The position numbers and the translations under genes are program-made. From an uncultured Clostridium sp. (lineage in GTDB: Bacteria; Bacillota; Clostridia; TANB77; CAG-508), in NCBI GenBank assembly GCA_902462295.1, contig CABQAZ010000001.1, forward strand, positions 62,001-126,000: a stretch of 64,000 nt of DNA, given 5' to 3'. Below, one piece after another: positions 19,998 through 29,244 of this stretch (positions are counted from its first letter, which is position 1; each line of letters begins with the position of its first letter). Below the pieces are notes generated by a model that was given only the letters and a program-made list of their open reading frames with translations, had not been told where the DNA came from and ran no database searches.

Positions 19998-21551
19998 ATG
20001 GAAGAAAATGAATGGGATAAAAAGGGAAGAAATATAAAAACTCATAGTATATATGATGAAGACGGGTATGACATATTTGGATGGAATGCAGAAGAAATAA
20101 ATAAAGAGACTCATGAAAAATATGATAAAGATGGATTTGATATGCTAGGATATGATAGAGATGGGTTTGATAGAGACGGACTAAATGAAAATGGATTCAA
20201 TAGAAATGGATATTTTAGGAATACAAGTAAATATGATTTTGAGGGCTATGATTTTTATGGTTATGATATAAGAGGATTTAATAGAGATGGAATACATAGA
20301 GTAACACATAAAGCCTTTGATGAAAATGGTTGGTCTAAAAATAATATAAACGAAAAGACTAATACACCGTATGATGAAAATGGCTATGATTTTTATGGTT
20401 ATGATAAAGATGGATATAGAACAGATGGTTTTAATATATTTACAGGAATACATAAAGACACATTAGAGAAATATGGTCCAGATGGATATAATAAATTTGG
20501 TTTTGATAAAGACGGTTTTAATAGAGATGGATATAACAAAAGAGGTTTTGACAGAAATGGTATAAATCGAGAAACTAAAAAGGAATTTGATAAAAATGGA
20601 TATGACAAAGATGGATATGACAAAGATGGGTATGATGTATCTGGATATAATAAAGATGGATATAATAGAAGAGGCTTTGGTAGAGATGGCTATAACAAAA
20701 ACGGCTATGATAAAAATGGTTATGACAGGGAACATAGAGATAAAGATGGTTATACAAAAAGTGGCTATGATAAAGAAGGATATAATAGAAAAGGCTTTGA
20801 TAGATATGGTTATAATAAAGATGGCTATAATGATAGAGGATTTAATAGAGATGGAATACATAAAATTACTAAAACAAAATTTGATATTGATGGATATGAC
20901 AAAGATGGTTTTGATGAAAATGGATTTAGTAGAGATGGAATAAATAGAGCTGGAAAAACAATAGAAGAAGTATTAGATATCAAAGAGCAAAGAAGAAAAA
21001 ATTATCTTGGATTGTTAGATAAAGCAGAGAAATTAGCTAAAGGAGAATTATCAATTCAAGAATATATTAAAAAATCAAAAACAAGTATTGAAGACTTAAT
21101 TGATTTTGCCAAAAAGAAAAGGATGAGTGCAGATATTATTAGAGGATTATATAGGCAAATAAAACCATATAAAGTATATACTACACCGTTTCAGAAAAAG
21201 AAATATCTTGATAGTGTAACATTGATTATAGACGAAAAGCCTGTAAAACCTACAGAACAAGATGTAGACAAATGCATTGAATATTTAAAAGCAAAAGGTG
21301 AATTATTATGTAAAAAAACAATAAGTGATACCATAAGACAATATTTAAAAGGAGAAATTGATGTAACAATAAAGAAAGAATATGTTCAAGAGGAAAATAA
21401 TAATGAACAACCTCAAGCTTCTTCAAATGATAAAACAGAACTTGAAATATTAGAAGCAGAACAAGCACAATTACAAAAAAGATTACAAGTTCTACAAGCT
21501 AGAAAAAAGCAAATTTTAGGAAAAAAGGATCCTATAAATTTAGGAGAGTAA
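19998..21551 (+). CDS. Pentapeptide-periodic XG[YF][DN]X repeat protein
   Basis: A 517-residue protein of unknown function. Residues about 1-315 consist of tandem five-residue units of the form DGYDK, DGFNR or NGYDK, with G and an aromatic residue every fifth step. At intervals of roughly 30-60 residues the units are broken by a linker of the type GI-[HN]-x-x-T-K-x-x-FD (for example near 20094, 20301, 20448, 20568 and 20856). The Asp/Asn spacing could bind Ca2+ but no EF-hand is formed. Residues 320-517 are helical with a C-terminal coiled coil. No signal peptide or membrane segment. First of four genes ending at 23688. It is not the classical A[DN]LXX pentapeptide family. Confidence 0.8.
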   Translation: MEENEWDKKGRNIKTHSIYDEDGYDIFGWNAEEINKETHEKYDKDGFDMLGYDRDGFDRDGLNENGFNRNGYFRNTSKYDFEGYDFYGYDIRGFNRDGIHRVTHKAFDENGWSKNNINEKTNTPYDENGYDFYGYDKDGYRTDGFNIFTGIHKDTLEKYGPDGYNKFGFDKDGFNRDGYNKRGFDRNGINRETKKEFDKNGYDKDGYDKDGYDVSGYNKDGYNRRGFGRDGYNKNGYDKNGYDREHRDKDGYTKSGYDKEGYNRKGFDRYGYNKDGYNDRGFNRDGIHKITKTKFDIDGYDKDGFDENGFSRDGINRAGKTIEEVLDIKEQRRKNYLGLLDKAEKLAKGELSIQEYIKKSKTSIEDLIDFAKKKRMSADIIRGLYRQIKPYKVYTTPFQKKKYLDSVTLIIDEKPVKPTEQDVDKCIEYLKAKGELLCKKTISDTIRQYLKGEIDVTIKKEYVQEENNNEQPQASSNDKTELEILEAEQAQLQKRLQVLQARKKQILGKKDPINLGE

Positions 21552-21552
21552 T

Positions 21553-21789
21553 ATGGAAAAAAATGAATTTTTTAATAGTATAGTAATAAAACAAGATGAG
21601 AAAGAATTAAAAATTTTAAGACTGCAAAGAGATTATAAGGCAGGAAAAATATTAGAAGAAGACATGACAGAAGAAGAATATAAGAAATTGATTGAATTAT
21701 ATAAGAGGCAAAATAGAACATTAAAAGAAAAATTGAAAATAGAATTGAATAAATTAAAAACAATGTTAGACAATTATAGTCAAACATAA
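21553..21789 (+). CDS. Small uncharacterised coiled-coil protein
   Basis: A 78-residue, highly charged and probably all-helical protein with no known motif. It starts one base after the repeat protein's stop codon and is followed 23 bases later by the next gene, so it belongs to the same transcript. Codon use matches the neighbours, supporting a real gene. Confidence 0.65.
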   Translation: MEKNEFFNSIVIKQDEKELKILRLQRDYKAGKILEEDMTEEEYKKLIELYKRQNRTLKEKLKIELNKLKTMLDNYSQT

Positions 21790-21812
21790 TAAAAAAATGT
21801 AAGGAGGATAAA

Positions 21813-23342
21813 ATGATGGCACAAAGGAGTAGCTATGAAATATTAGCAATATTAAGAAGAATGAACAATTTACCATCAAAAGATGTAAAACAATCATTAG
21901 ATAATTTAGTAATGAAATTTAGTGATTGGGCTAATTTAACTAATGAAAGATTAGCAGGTTTTGATTCAAGAGATTTTACTGATGAAGAGTTGCAAATATA
22001 TAATGATAAGTTAAATACTACTTATCAAGAATATTTAGAGATTAAGGCTAAATGTAAACAGTTTATGCAATTATCAGATGAGCCCAATAGAGCAAAAGTA
22101 GCTAGAGGAAGAAGACAATACTTTTTAAAAGATATTCAAAATGGTGAATATACAGAACAAGAATTAGGAGTTATGTCAGAGGATGAAGTTTCTACATTAG
22201 AAGAAATTGAAAGATTATGGGAAGATGTAAGAGCAAAATATGATCCAGTTCAAGAAGTTATTCGTTCATCACAAAAAGCAATGGATGTATTTGAGTATGG
22301 AGCAACTTCAGACAGATTATCTTTTAGTATTGCAGAAGTAAAAAGAGATATAAATCAATTAAAGAAAGCAACAAGATACTTGGATGAATCAAAAGTTTTA
22401 GATGATGAGTGTTTGGATTTTGAAAGAGTCTTAACTAAAGCAATGCAAGAGGGATTACAAGTGCTAGAAACATTACAAAGTAGTAGTGATTTATCTGTAG
22501 ATGAATTTATTACAGAACTAGGACTAAACAAAGAAGAAGTTAATAGTTATTTTAAAAAGAGAATGGAAAGAGCAGCAATAGGTGAAAGCGATGCACCATT
22601 TATAATGGCTAGAGAGGGAAAAGGATTTAGACTAGATGAAAATGGAAATATTGAAATTATTGACGAAAGTAATGCAAAAGATTTAATTGCAGACGATTTT
22701 GTTGCAGAGAAAGTTTTAGAAGAACCAATGGAAGTTCTTGAAAGAGCTGAAAAATATAGGATGTTAACACATTACTTATCTAATAGACCCGAATATAGTG
22801 TAGGAAACAAAACTCTTGAAGCCTTGATAGAAGAGATAAATGATTTTGGAGAAATAGCGATAGCAGATTGGATGATAGAAAATCCCGACAAATTCAGAGT
22901 GATGAAAAGTGCATTAGAAGAAAGAGGAATAAAAGTAGATGATGATGATTTAAGAAAAAAATTATCAAATGAATTGCAAGAATCCTATAATCATGAAAGG
23001 GGAGCAAAAATATCTGACTTTTTAGATAGATATTTATCATATGAGGAAGAATACGAAGAAGAAAATGATGAACTTGAAGAAAGTATAAGAGCTGATGAGG
23101 AGGAATTAGCAAAAGAAACTACTGCAGAAATTACTGAAGATTTGTTGCAAGAGGAAAATGCAGAAAGTGAAACAGTATCTGAACTAAAACAAAAAATTGC
23201 TAATAATAATGAAGAAATTGCTAATAATGAAAAAGCAATAAGACAAGCATTAAAAGACAGAATTTTAAGTCAAGAAGAGATAATTGATGCACAAAAACAA
23301 GAAATAGCTCAATTAAGAGGAGAGATGACAAATGAAAAATAA
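21813..23342 (+). CDS. Uncharacterised helical protein of the repeat-protein operon
   Basis: A 509-residue protein without recognised domain. Predicted helical throughout, with a Glu-rich region (about 410-440) and a C-terminal coiled coil (about 450-509). No signal peptide. A strong AAGGAGG site precedes the ATG pair at 21813/21816. It overlaps the next gene by 11 bases. Operon position with the pentapeptide-periodic protein suggests a shared, unknown assembly. Confidence 0.75.
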   Translation: MMAQRSSYEILAILRRMNNLPSKDVKQSLDNLVMKFSDWANLTNERLAGFDSRDFTDEELQIYNDKLNTTYQEYLEIKAKCKQFMQLSDEPNRAKVARGRRQYFLKDIQNGEYTEQELGVMSEDEVSTLEEIERLWEDVRAKYDPVQEVIRSSQKAMDVFEYGATSDRLSFSIAEVKRDINQLKKATRYLDESKVLDDECLDFERVLTKAMQEGLQVLETLQSSSDLSVDEFITELGLNKEEVNSYFKKRMERAAIGESDAPFIMAREGKGFRLDENGNIEIIDESNAKDLIADDFVAEKVLEEPMEVLERAEKYRMLTHYLSNRPEYSVGNKTLEALIEEINDFGEIAIADWMIENPDKFRVMKSALEERGIKVDDDDLRKKLSNELQESYNHERGAKISDFLDRYLSYEEEYEEENDELEESIRADEEELAKETTAEITEDLLQEENAESETVSELKQKIANNNEEIANNEKAIRQALKDRILSQEEIIDAQKQEIAQLRGEMTNEK

Positions 23343-23688
23343 TCAACTTATCGTTGCAAATGAAGATACATTTGTTGGTAAAATTAAAAAGTTCTTTCAT
23401 AATATAAAGATTAAATTATTTAAAGATAAAGAAAATGTTGAAAAAAATAATATCAAAAATAATTTGGGGCAAAATGAAAGAAAGAGCAAACTTATAAATG
23501 AATTAAGAGCTGATTTTACAAATACAAATCAAATTATTGAAAAAGATAAATTTTTAGAAAACATAAGTAAAAATAATAAAGCATTAGATATGTTGTCAAC
23601 AGACAGATTAAGAAAATTATCAAAATACTATGATGAAGTAATCGAAAAAAACAATGAGATAATAAAAAAACTAAAAGAATCAGCATAA
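23332..23688 (+). CDS. Small uncharacterised protein, last gene of the operon
   Basis: A 118-residue basic protein, helical, no membrane segment, unknown family. Overlaps the upstream gene and is closed by a terminator two bases after its stop. Confidence 0.65.
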   Translation: MKNNQLIVANEDTFVGKIKKFFHNIKIKLFKDKENVEKNNIKNNLGQNERKSKLINELRADFTNTNQIIEKDKFLENISKNNKALDMLSTDRLRKLSKYYDEVIEKNNEIIKKLKESA

Positions 23689-23690
23689 AC

Positions 23691-23721
23691 AAAAATACTA
23701 GCGAAATAGCTAGTATTTTTT
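23691..23721 (+). terminator. Rho-independent terminator
   Basis: A 12-bp perfect stem (AAAAATACTAGC with GCTAGTATTTTT) and a six-base loop, then T-rich sequence. Confidence 0.85.
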
Positions 23722-23868
23722 GCATACAAAGGCAAATTAATACTACATAAAAATTTTTTATATACATTATAAAAAATTTTAAAAAAATATAGCAAAAATG
23801 ATATAAAATGTGATAAAATAAAAAAAGCGAATTTTACTATAAAGAATACAAAGGAAGTGATGATAAAT

Positions 23869-24666
23869 ATGGTACAAGAAAGAAAAAAGAAACCCAATAA
23901 TAAAGTTAATAAACAAAAAGAAATAGAACAAAAAAAAAGAAAGAAAAGAAAAAAGATATTAGTATTAATATTAACAATATTAGTATTAGCTTGTATAGGT
24001 ACATATTTATTAAAATCACCAAGCTTTAAAATACAAGAAGTATCAATAAAAGGAAATGAACAATTATCTAAAGAAAAGATAATGAAAATAGCAGATGTAA
24101 AAATAGGAGACAATATATTTATAAAAAATGGAGAAGTATTAAAAGTAAAATTAAAACAAAACGGATATATAGAGGACGTAAAAATAAAAAAAATATATCC
24201 TAATAGAATTGAAATAGAAATAAAAGAAAGAAAAAAGCAATTTCAAATAAAAACCGAAACAGAAAACTATATATATATAGATGAACAAGGATATATATTA
24301 GAAAGTAATACTAATAAGCTTGAACTTCCAACAATAATAGGAATGGATATAACAGAAAAAGAAGTAGAAAACAAAAAAAGACTTGACGAAAAAGATTTAA
24401 ACAAAATGGAAAATATATTACAAATATTAGAAGAATTTAAAAAAATAGAAATTGCAGATAAAGTAACACAAATACAAGTAGAAGATGAATATATAATAAG
24501 CTTAGAAAATGAAGGAATAGTAATAAATTTAGGAGATGTAACAAATTTAAAAAATAGAATGTATTATGTTAGTGCTATATTAAAGCAAGAGACTGGAAAT
24601 AAAGGAACAATATTTGTAAATGGAAACTTAAATGAGGGTTTCTTACCATATTTTAATGCAAACTAG
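23869..24666 (+). CDS. divIB: Cell division protein DivIB/FtsQ
   Basis: A 265-residue bitopic division protein that works with FtsL and DivIC at the septum. A basic cytoplasmic tail (residues 1-28), one transmembrane segment (about 29-48), a POTRA domain starting FKIQEVSIKGNEQLSKEKI (about 53-71), and a beta domain are visible. The ATG at 23869 lies 11 bases after AAGGAAG and is preferred to GTG 23857 or ATG 23860. First gene of the division cluster. Confidence 0.88.
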   Translation: MVQERKKKPNNKVNKQKEIEQKKRKKRKKILVLILTILVLACIGTYLLKSPSFKIQEVSIKGNEQLSKEKIMKIADVKIGDNIFIKNGEVLKVKLKQNGYIEDVKIKKIYPNRIEIEIKERKKQFQIKTETENYIYIDEQGYILESNTNKLELPTIIGMDITEKEVENKKRLDEKDLNKMENILQILEEFKKIEIADKVTQIQVEDEYIISLENEGIVINLGDVTNLKNRMYYVSAILKQETGNKGTIFVNGNLNEGFLPYFNAN

Positions 24667-24699
24667 AAAAAAGATTTTTTAGAAAGGATATGAATAGTT

Positions 24700-25428
24700 A
24701 TGGACAAAAAGAAAATTAGTATAATAATAGGACTTATGTGTGCATTATTATCATATGGAATTGCTGTACAAATAAGAACAATAAGGGGAACAGGTTCTAT
24801 AATGAGTACAAATTCCAGTGAAAATGAATTAAGAGATGCAGTGCTAAAATCGAAAGAAAAATATGACAATTTATATCAAGAATTAGAAAATGCAGAAAAT
24901 AAATTAGAAGTTGAAAGAACAAAAGCAACTCAAAATAATACAGAATTAACAGAATTAGAAAATGAAATAAAAGAAAAAAATAAAGTAGTTGGATTGTCTG
25001 AAGTAACTGGAAATGGAATAGTAATAACAATAAATGACAATCAAGATATTTCATTAAATAATTGGCTTGCAGATCCCAATTTATTAATTGTACATGATTC
25101 AGATTTAATAAGTGTAGTAAATGAACTAAAAAATGCAGGAGCAGAAGCAATATCTATAAATGAACAAAGACTAGTATCTACTTCATCAATAGAATGTGAT
25201 GGAAATATAATAAAAGTAAATGGAGAAAAAATAGGTGCACCATTCACAATAAAAGCTATAGGATTACCAGAAGTATTAATTAATGTAGATAGATTTGGAG
25301 GATATCTAGATAATTTAAAAGAAACTAGATATTTAAAAGTATCAGTAGAAAAAATGACAGATAAAAAAACAATAACAATTCCAAAATATAGTGGAGTAAT
25401 AAAATTTCAATATGCTGAAAGTAAATAA
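24700..25428 (+). CDS. DUF881 protein (YlxW/YlxX type), first copy
   Basis: A 242-residue membrane protein with one N-terminal transmembrane segment (about 7-25), a coiled coil (about 45-90) and a DUF881 domain (V-T-G-N-G-I-V-I-T-I-N-D to the end). Proteins of this type lie between divIB and ftsA in many Firmicutes and bind the division machinery loosely; the exact role is unknown. Similar to the next gene. Confidence 0.88.
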   Translation: MDKKKISIIIGLMCALLSYGIAVQIRTIRGTGSIMSTNSSENELRDAVLKSKEKYDNLYQELENAENKLEVERTKATQNNTELTELENEIKEKNKVVGLSEVTGNGIVITINDNQDISLNNWLADPNLLIVHDSDLISVVNELKNAGAEAISINEQRLVSTSSIECDGNIIKVNGEKIGAPFTIKAIGLPEVLINVDRFGGYLDNLKETRYLKVSVEKMTDKKTITIPKYSGVIKFQYAESK

Positions 25429-25446
25429 CTGAAAGGAATGTGAAAA

Positions 25447-26172
25447 ATGAAAATTAAAGTAAGCAAAGAAAAACTGGTAATGTCAATCACAATTGGAATT
25501 GCATGTTTCACATTAATGCTTGTAATGTTTATGCAATTTAAAGTAGTAAATCAGACAGACATAACAGAGATAGAAACAATGAGAGAATCTGAACTTAGAT
25601 TAGAATTATCAAGTTGGAATGAAAAATATGATGAATTAAATACAAAATATCAAGAAGTAATTAGCAAGATAGAAGAATATAAAAACGAAAAAGAATCAGA
25701 TGCACAAACTGCACAATTACTAGAAACAGAATTAGAACAATTAAATGAAGTACTTGGAAAAACTGATGTTGAGGGAGAAGGAATAGTAATACAACTAATA
25801 GATAAAGGAGGCAGTCAGCTATCAGAAGATGTTCAAGTAGAAAATATAACATCAACAGATCTTTTACAAATAATAAACGAATTATTTAGTGCAGGAGCAG
25901 AGGCAGTATCATTAAATGGACATAGAATTATATCAATGTCAGCGGTGTATGAAATAGGAACAGAATTTTTAAAAGTAAATGGTGATAAAATATCATCACC
26001 ATTTGTAATAAATGCAATAGGAAATCCGGACTATTTAAAAAGTGCTGTATCAGGAAAAGGTGGAGGAGTAGATCAATTAAATGAATTAGGACATGAAACA
26101 AGTGTAGATACAAGTAAAAAAATAAAAATAGAAAAATATGACAAAGATATAACCACAAAATATATAAATTAG
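25447..26172 (+). CDS. DUF881 protein (YlxW/YlxX type), second copy
   Basis: A 241-residue paralogue of the previous gene with the same layout: membrane segment (about 10-30), coiled coil (about 45-100), DUF881 domain with GEGIVIQLIDKG and SAGAEAVSLNGHRI. It starts 18 bases after its paralogue behind a GGAATGTG site. Tandem DUF881 genes at this place are typical of clostridia and bacilli. Confidence 0.88.
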   Translation: MKIKVSKEKLVMSITIGIACFTLMLVMFMQFKVVNQTDITEIETMRESELRLELSSWNEKYDELNTKYQEVISKIEEYKNEKESDAQTAQLLETELEQLNEVLGKTDVEGEGIVIQLIDKGGSQLSEDVQVENITSTDLLQIINELFSAGAEAVSLNGHRIISMSAVYEIGTEFLKVNGDKISSPFVINAIGNPDYLKSAVSGKGGGVDQLNELGHETSVDTSKKIKIEKYDKDITTKYIN

Positions 26173-26184
26173 GAGGTTTGTAAA

Positions 26185-26559
26185 ATGATAATTATTGCAA
26201 TAGTAATAGGGTGTATTATAGGAGCATTAATAGGAATGAATGCACCAATAATACCATATACATATTCTACATTTTTAGCAATAGCAGTAGTTGCAGCTCT
26301 AGATTCAGTTTTTGGTGGGATAACATCAGTATTGAAGAAAAATTTTGATTTAACAATTTTTATATCAGGATTTTTTTGCAACAGTATACTTTCAATAGCA
26401 TTAACATATTTAGGACAAAAATTAAATCTTGATATATACTTAGCTGCATTAGTAGTATTTGTAGGAAGAATGTTCACAAATTTAACAATAATAAGAAGAT
26501 ATTATATTGAAAAATGGACAGAAAAAAAGTCAAAAAAAGGAAAAAGCTTGGCACAGTAA
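26185..26559 (+). CDS. sbp: Small basic protein (DUF1290)
   Basis: A 124-residue membrane protein with three or four transmembrane segments, GALIGMNAPIIPYTYS near the start and the LDSVFGGITSVLKKNFD block, diagnostic of the Sbp family. It lies between the DUF881 genes and ftsA as in Bacillus; function unknown. Strong AGGAGG site. Confidence 0.88.
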   Translation: MIIIAIVIGCIIGALIGMNAPIIPYTYSTFLAIAVVAALDSVFGGITSVLKKNFDLTIFISGFFCNSILSIALTYLGQKLNLDIYLAALVVFVGRMFTNLTIIRRYYIEKWTEKKSKKGKSLAQ

Positions 26560-26567
26560 GAGAATAA

Positions 26568-26640
26568 AAAAACACATTACAAAAGTATTACAAATATTGC
26601 GAAAATATTACAAAAATATTTCAAAAATATTTCAAATTGT
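26568..26640. repeat. Imperfect direct repeats before ftsA
   Basis: Five imperfect copies of an 11-12 base unit around ATTACAAAAATATT or TTTCAAAAATATT lie head to tail just upstream of the ftsA promoter. A shorter group of the same words occurs at 19870-19920. They may be a binding array or simple low-complexity expansion. Confidence 0.35.
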
Positions 26641-26641
26641 A

Positions 26642-26670
26642 TTGACATTTTTGTCAAAATGTAATATATA
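26642..26670 (+). promoter_or_regulatory. Promoter of ftsA
   Basis: Perfect TTGACA and TATATA with 17 bases between them, 41 bases before ftsA. It would let ftsA-ftsZ be transcribed apart from divIB. Confidence 0.65.
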
Positions 26671-26710
26671 TAACACTAAGGAAAACACATAAATAAATGG
26701 AGGAATTATC

Positions 26711-27940
26711 TTGGCAATAGGTGATATCATAGTTGGTATTGATATAGGTACATCCAAGGTTTGCACTGTTGTTGGAGAAGTAAACAATTTCGGACAAATT
26801 GAAACAATATGTAGTGTATCAGAAAAATGTACAGGACTAAAAAAAGCAAAAATAATCAGTGAGGAAGAAATAAGTTTAAGTATTGCAAAAACAATTAAAG
26901 ATGCTGAAGAAGAAGCAAATTTTAAAATTAATTCAGCTTATGTAACAATTCCAGGGAAATATATAACAATAGTCCAAAACAGTATAGTAAAAGAATTAAA
27001 AGATAAATTTGCAGGAATAGCATTAAAAGATGTTCAAAATGCAATGATGCAAGCTAAAGACATAGAAATACCAGAAGGAAAAACAATAATAGATATAGTA
27101 CCATCAGAAATAGTGCTTGACAATGGAAAAATAGTAGCTGACCCAGTAGGGAACTTAAGCTCAAACTTTACATTAAAAGCACAAATTATTTTGGCTGATA
27201 AAGAATATGTCAGACAATTAGCAACCATCTTTAAAAGAGTTGGAATAGAAGTAGATGGAATAGTACCAACAGCATTAGTTGAAAGAAATCTAATGTTAGA
27301 TACTAATGAATTATATGATAATGTTATGTTATTAGACATAGGAGCAGGAAACACTGAAATAGGTGTTTTTGAAGGTAATGCATTTACATATACAAATACA
27401 ATACCTTTAGGAGGAGACAATATTACAAATGACATAGCACTAGTATTAAATATTTCTGAAGAAGAAGCGGAAAAATTAAAAAGACAATATGGTTTAGCTT
27501 TAAAATCATTTATAGATAATGATAATGAAATAATGTTAAACACATGTAAAGACGAAAGCAGAAATAAAGTTATAAAGAGTTCTGAACTAATAGAAATTAT
27601 AGAAGCTAGAATTGAAGAAATATTTACAATAATAAATAAAGACATAACAACTCAAAATGTAAAGCAAAACATAAATACAGTAATATTAGCAGGAAGAGGA
27701 ATAACAAACATAAATAAGAGTGATGTAGCAGGAAAAATAAATTTAAACATTCCTGTTAAAATGTCAACAGGAAGAGCTATAAGCACAGTAAAACCAGAAT
27801 TTAGAACCAGTTATGCACTTGTAAGATATATTGCGGCAAGACCATTTGCAAAATCAGTTTCAAGTAAAATTGATTCACAATCAAATGAAAGTGTATTTAA
27901 GGTAATAATTGAAAGGATAAAAGAGTTTTTTTATTCTTAA
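26711..27940 (+). CDS. ftsA: Cell division protein FtsA
   Basis: A 409-residue actin-like protein that ties FtsZ to the membrane. Phosphate-1 motif VGIDIGTSKVCTVVGE (about 8-23), an SHS2 subdomain, LDIGAGNTEIGVF (about 212-224), and a C-terminal amphipathic helix (IIERIKEFFYS) for membrane binding. The start is TTG at 26711, six bases after TGGAGGA; no ATG fits the family start, so a TTG start is well supported. Followed by ftsZ after 65 bases. Confidence 0.95.
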   Translation: MAIGDIIVGIDIGTSKVCTVVGEVNNFGQIETICSVSEKCTGLKKAKIISEEEISLSIAKTIKDAEEEANFKINSAYVTIPGKYITIVQNSIVKELKDKFAGIALKDVQNAMMQAKDIEIPEGKTIIDIVPSEIVLDNGKIVADPVGNLSSNFTLKAQIILADKEYVRQLATIFKRVGIEVDGIVPTALVERNLMLDTNELYDNVMLLDIGAGNTEIGVFEGNAFTYTNTIPLGGDNITNDIALVLNISEEEAEKLKRQYGLALKSFIDNDNEIMLNTCKDESRNKVIKSSELIEIIEARIEEIFTIINKDITTQNVKQNINTVILAGRGITNINKSDVAGKINLNIPVKMSTGRAISTVKPEFRTSYALVRYIAARPFAKSVSSKIDSQSNESVFKVIIERIKEFFYS

Positions 27941-28005
27941 AAATTAGAAAATAAAATTTTTAGAAAAATAATCAAGAAATATAGTTTTAATGGGAGGAAA
28001 TCTTT

Positions 28006-29115
28006 ATGATGGAATGTGAAGACGTTACAATGATGGACGGAACAGCTACAATAAAAGTAATAGGTGTAGGTGGAGCTGGAAATAATGCAGTAAATAGAAT
28101 GATTGAAGAAGGAATCAAAGGAGTTGACTTTATTGCTGTAAATACAGATAGACAAGCATTACAAAAGTCAAAAGCAGGAACAAAAATCCAAATAGGAGAA
28201 AAAATAACAAGAGGACTTGGAGCAGGAGCAAATCCTGATATAGGTGCTCAATCAGCAGAAGAAAACAAATCAGAAATAGCTGAAACACTAAGAGGAGCTG
28301 ACATGGTATTTGTTACAGCCGGAATGGGTGGAGGAACAGGAACAGGTGCAGCACCTATAGTTGCTCAAGCAGCTAAAGAAATGGGAATATTAACAATAGG
28401 AGTAGTTACAAAACCATTCACATTTGAGGGAAAGAAAAGACTTTCACAAGCTGAAAGAGGAATCGAAAGTTTAAAAGGAAAAGTAGATTCATTAGTAGTA
28501 ATACCAAATGATAAATTATTACAAGTAATTGACAGAAAAACATCAATAAATGAAGCATTTAGAATGGCTGATGACATATTAAGACAAGGTGTACAAGGAA
28601 TATCAGACTTAATAGCAGTTACAGGAACAGTAAATCTAGATTTTGCAGATGTTAAGACAATAATGTTAAATACAGGTATGGCACATATGGGAATAGGTAG
28701 AGCATCAGGAGAAAACAGAGCAGAAGATGCTGCAAAACAAGCAGTACAAAGTCCATTACTAGAAACTTCAATAGAAGGAGCAAGAGGAGTAATTATAAAT
28801 ATAACAGGTGGAGAAGATTTAGGATTACATGAAGTAAATACTGCAGCAGAATTAGTTCAACGCAGTGTAGATCCTGAAGCTAATATCATATTTGGTACAG
28901 TTACAGATCCAGAAATGAAAGATGAAATCCAAATTACTGTAATTGCTACAGGATTTGAAAAACCAGAAACACGTACAGCTTCAGCAGTGGATAGTTTTAT
29001 AAATAAATCATGGGAAAAGAAAACAAGTTCAATACCAACATCTGATGTTAATTCATCACAAGGTGATTTAGATATACCAGCATTTTTACGTAAAAACAAA
29101 AACAAAAATATGTAG
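28006..29115 (+). CDS. ftsZ: Cell division protein FtsZ
   Basis: A 369-residue tubulin-like GTPase forming the Z ring. GGAGNNAVNRM (about 20-30), the tubulin signature GMGGGTGTGAAP (about 107-118), the T7-loop region with N-x-D-x-A-D, and the conserved C-terminal peptide DIPAFLRKNK, which binds FtsA and SepF, are all present. Strong GGGAGG site. Ends before a terminator. Confidence 0.98.
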   Translation: MMECEDVTMMDGTATIKVIGVGGAGNNAVNRMIEEGIKGVDFIAVNTDRQALQKSKAGTKIQIGEKITRGLGAGANPDIGAQSAEENKSEIAETLRGADMVFVTAGMGGGTGTGAAPIVAQAAKEMGILTIGVVTKPFTFEGKKRLSQAERGIESLKGKVDSLVVIPNDKLLQVIDRKTSINEAFRMADDILRQGVQGISDLIAVTGTVNLDFADVKTIMLNTGMAHMGIGRASGENRAEDAAKQAVQSPLLETSIEGARGVIINITGGEDLGLHEVNTAAELVQRSVDPEANIIFGTVTDPEMKDEIQITVIATGFEKPETRTASAVDSFINKSWEKKTSSIPTSDVNSSQGDLDIPAFLRKNKNKNM

Positions 29116-29123
29116 TAAAAAAT

Positions 29124-29156
29124 ACGACACATTTAAAAGATGATGTCGTTTTTTTG
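29124..29156 (+). terminator. Terminator of ftsAZ
   Basis: Hairpin ACGACACAT with ATGATGTCGT followed by seven T. Confidence 0.75.
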
Positions 29157-29244
29157 ATGCATATTATTTTAATGATTTTCAAAATTCCACAGTATTTGCA
29201 ATATAAAAAATATATAATAAAAGATAAAACGGAAAGGGTGATTA

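Noticed and set aside
20181..20861. Minus-strand open frames rich in Ile and Ser
   Set aside because: They mirror the repetitive codons of the plus-strand repeat protein and have no ribosome sites.
19998..20940. EF-hand calcium protein
   Set aside because: The Asp spacing follows a five-residue period and does not form the 12-residue EF-hand loop.
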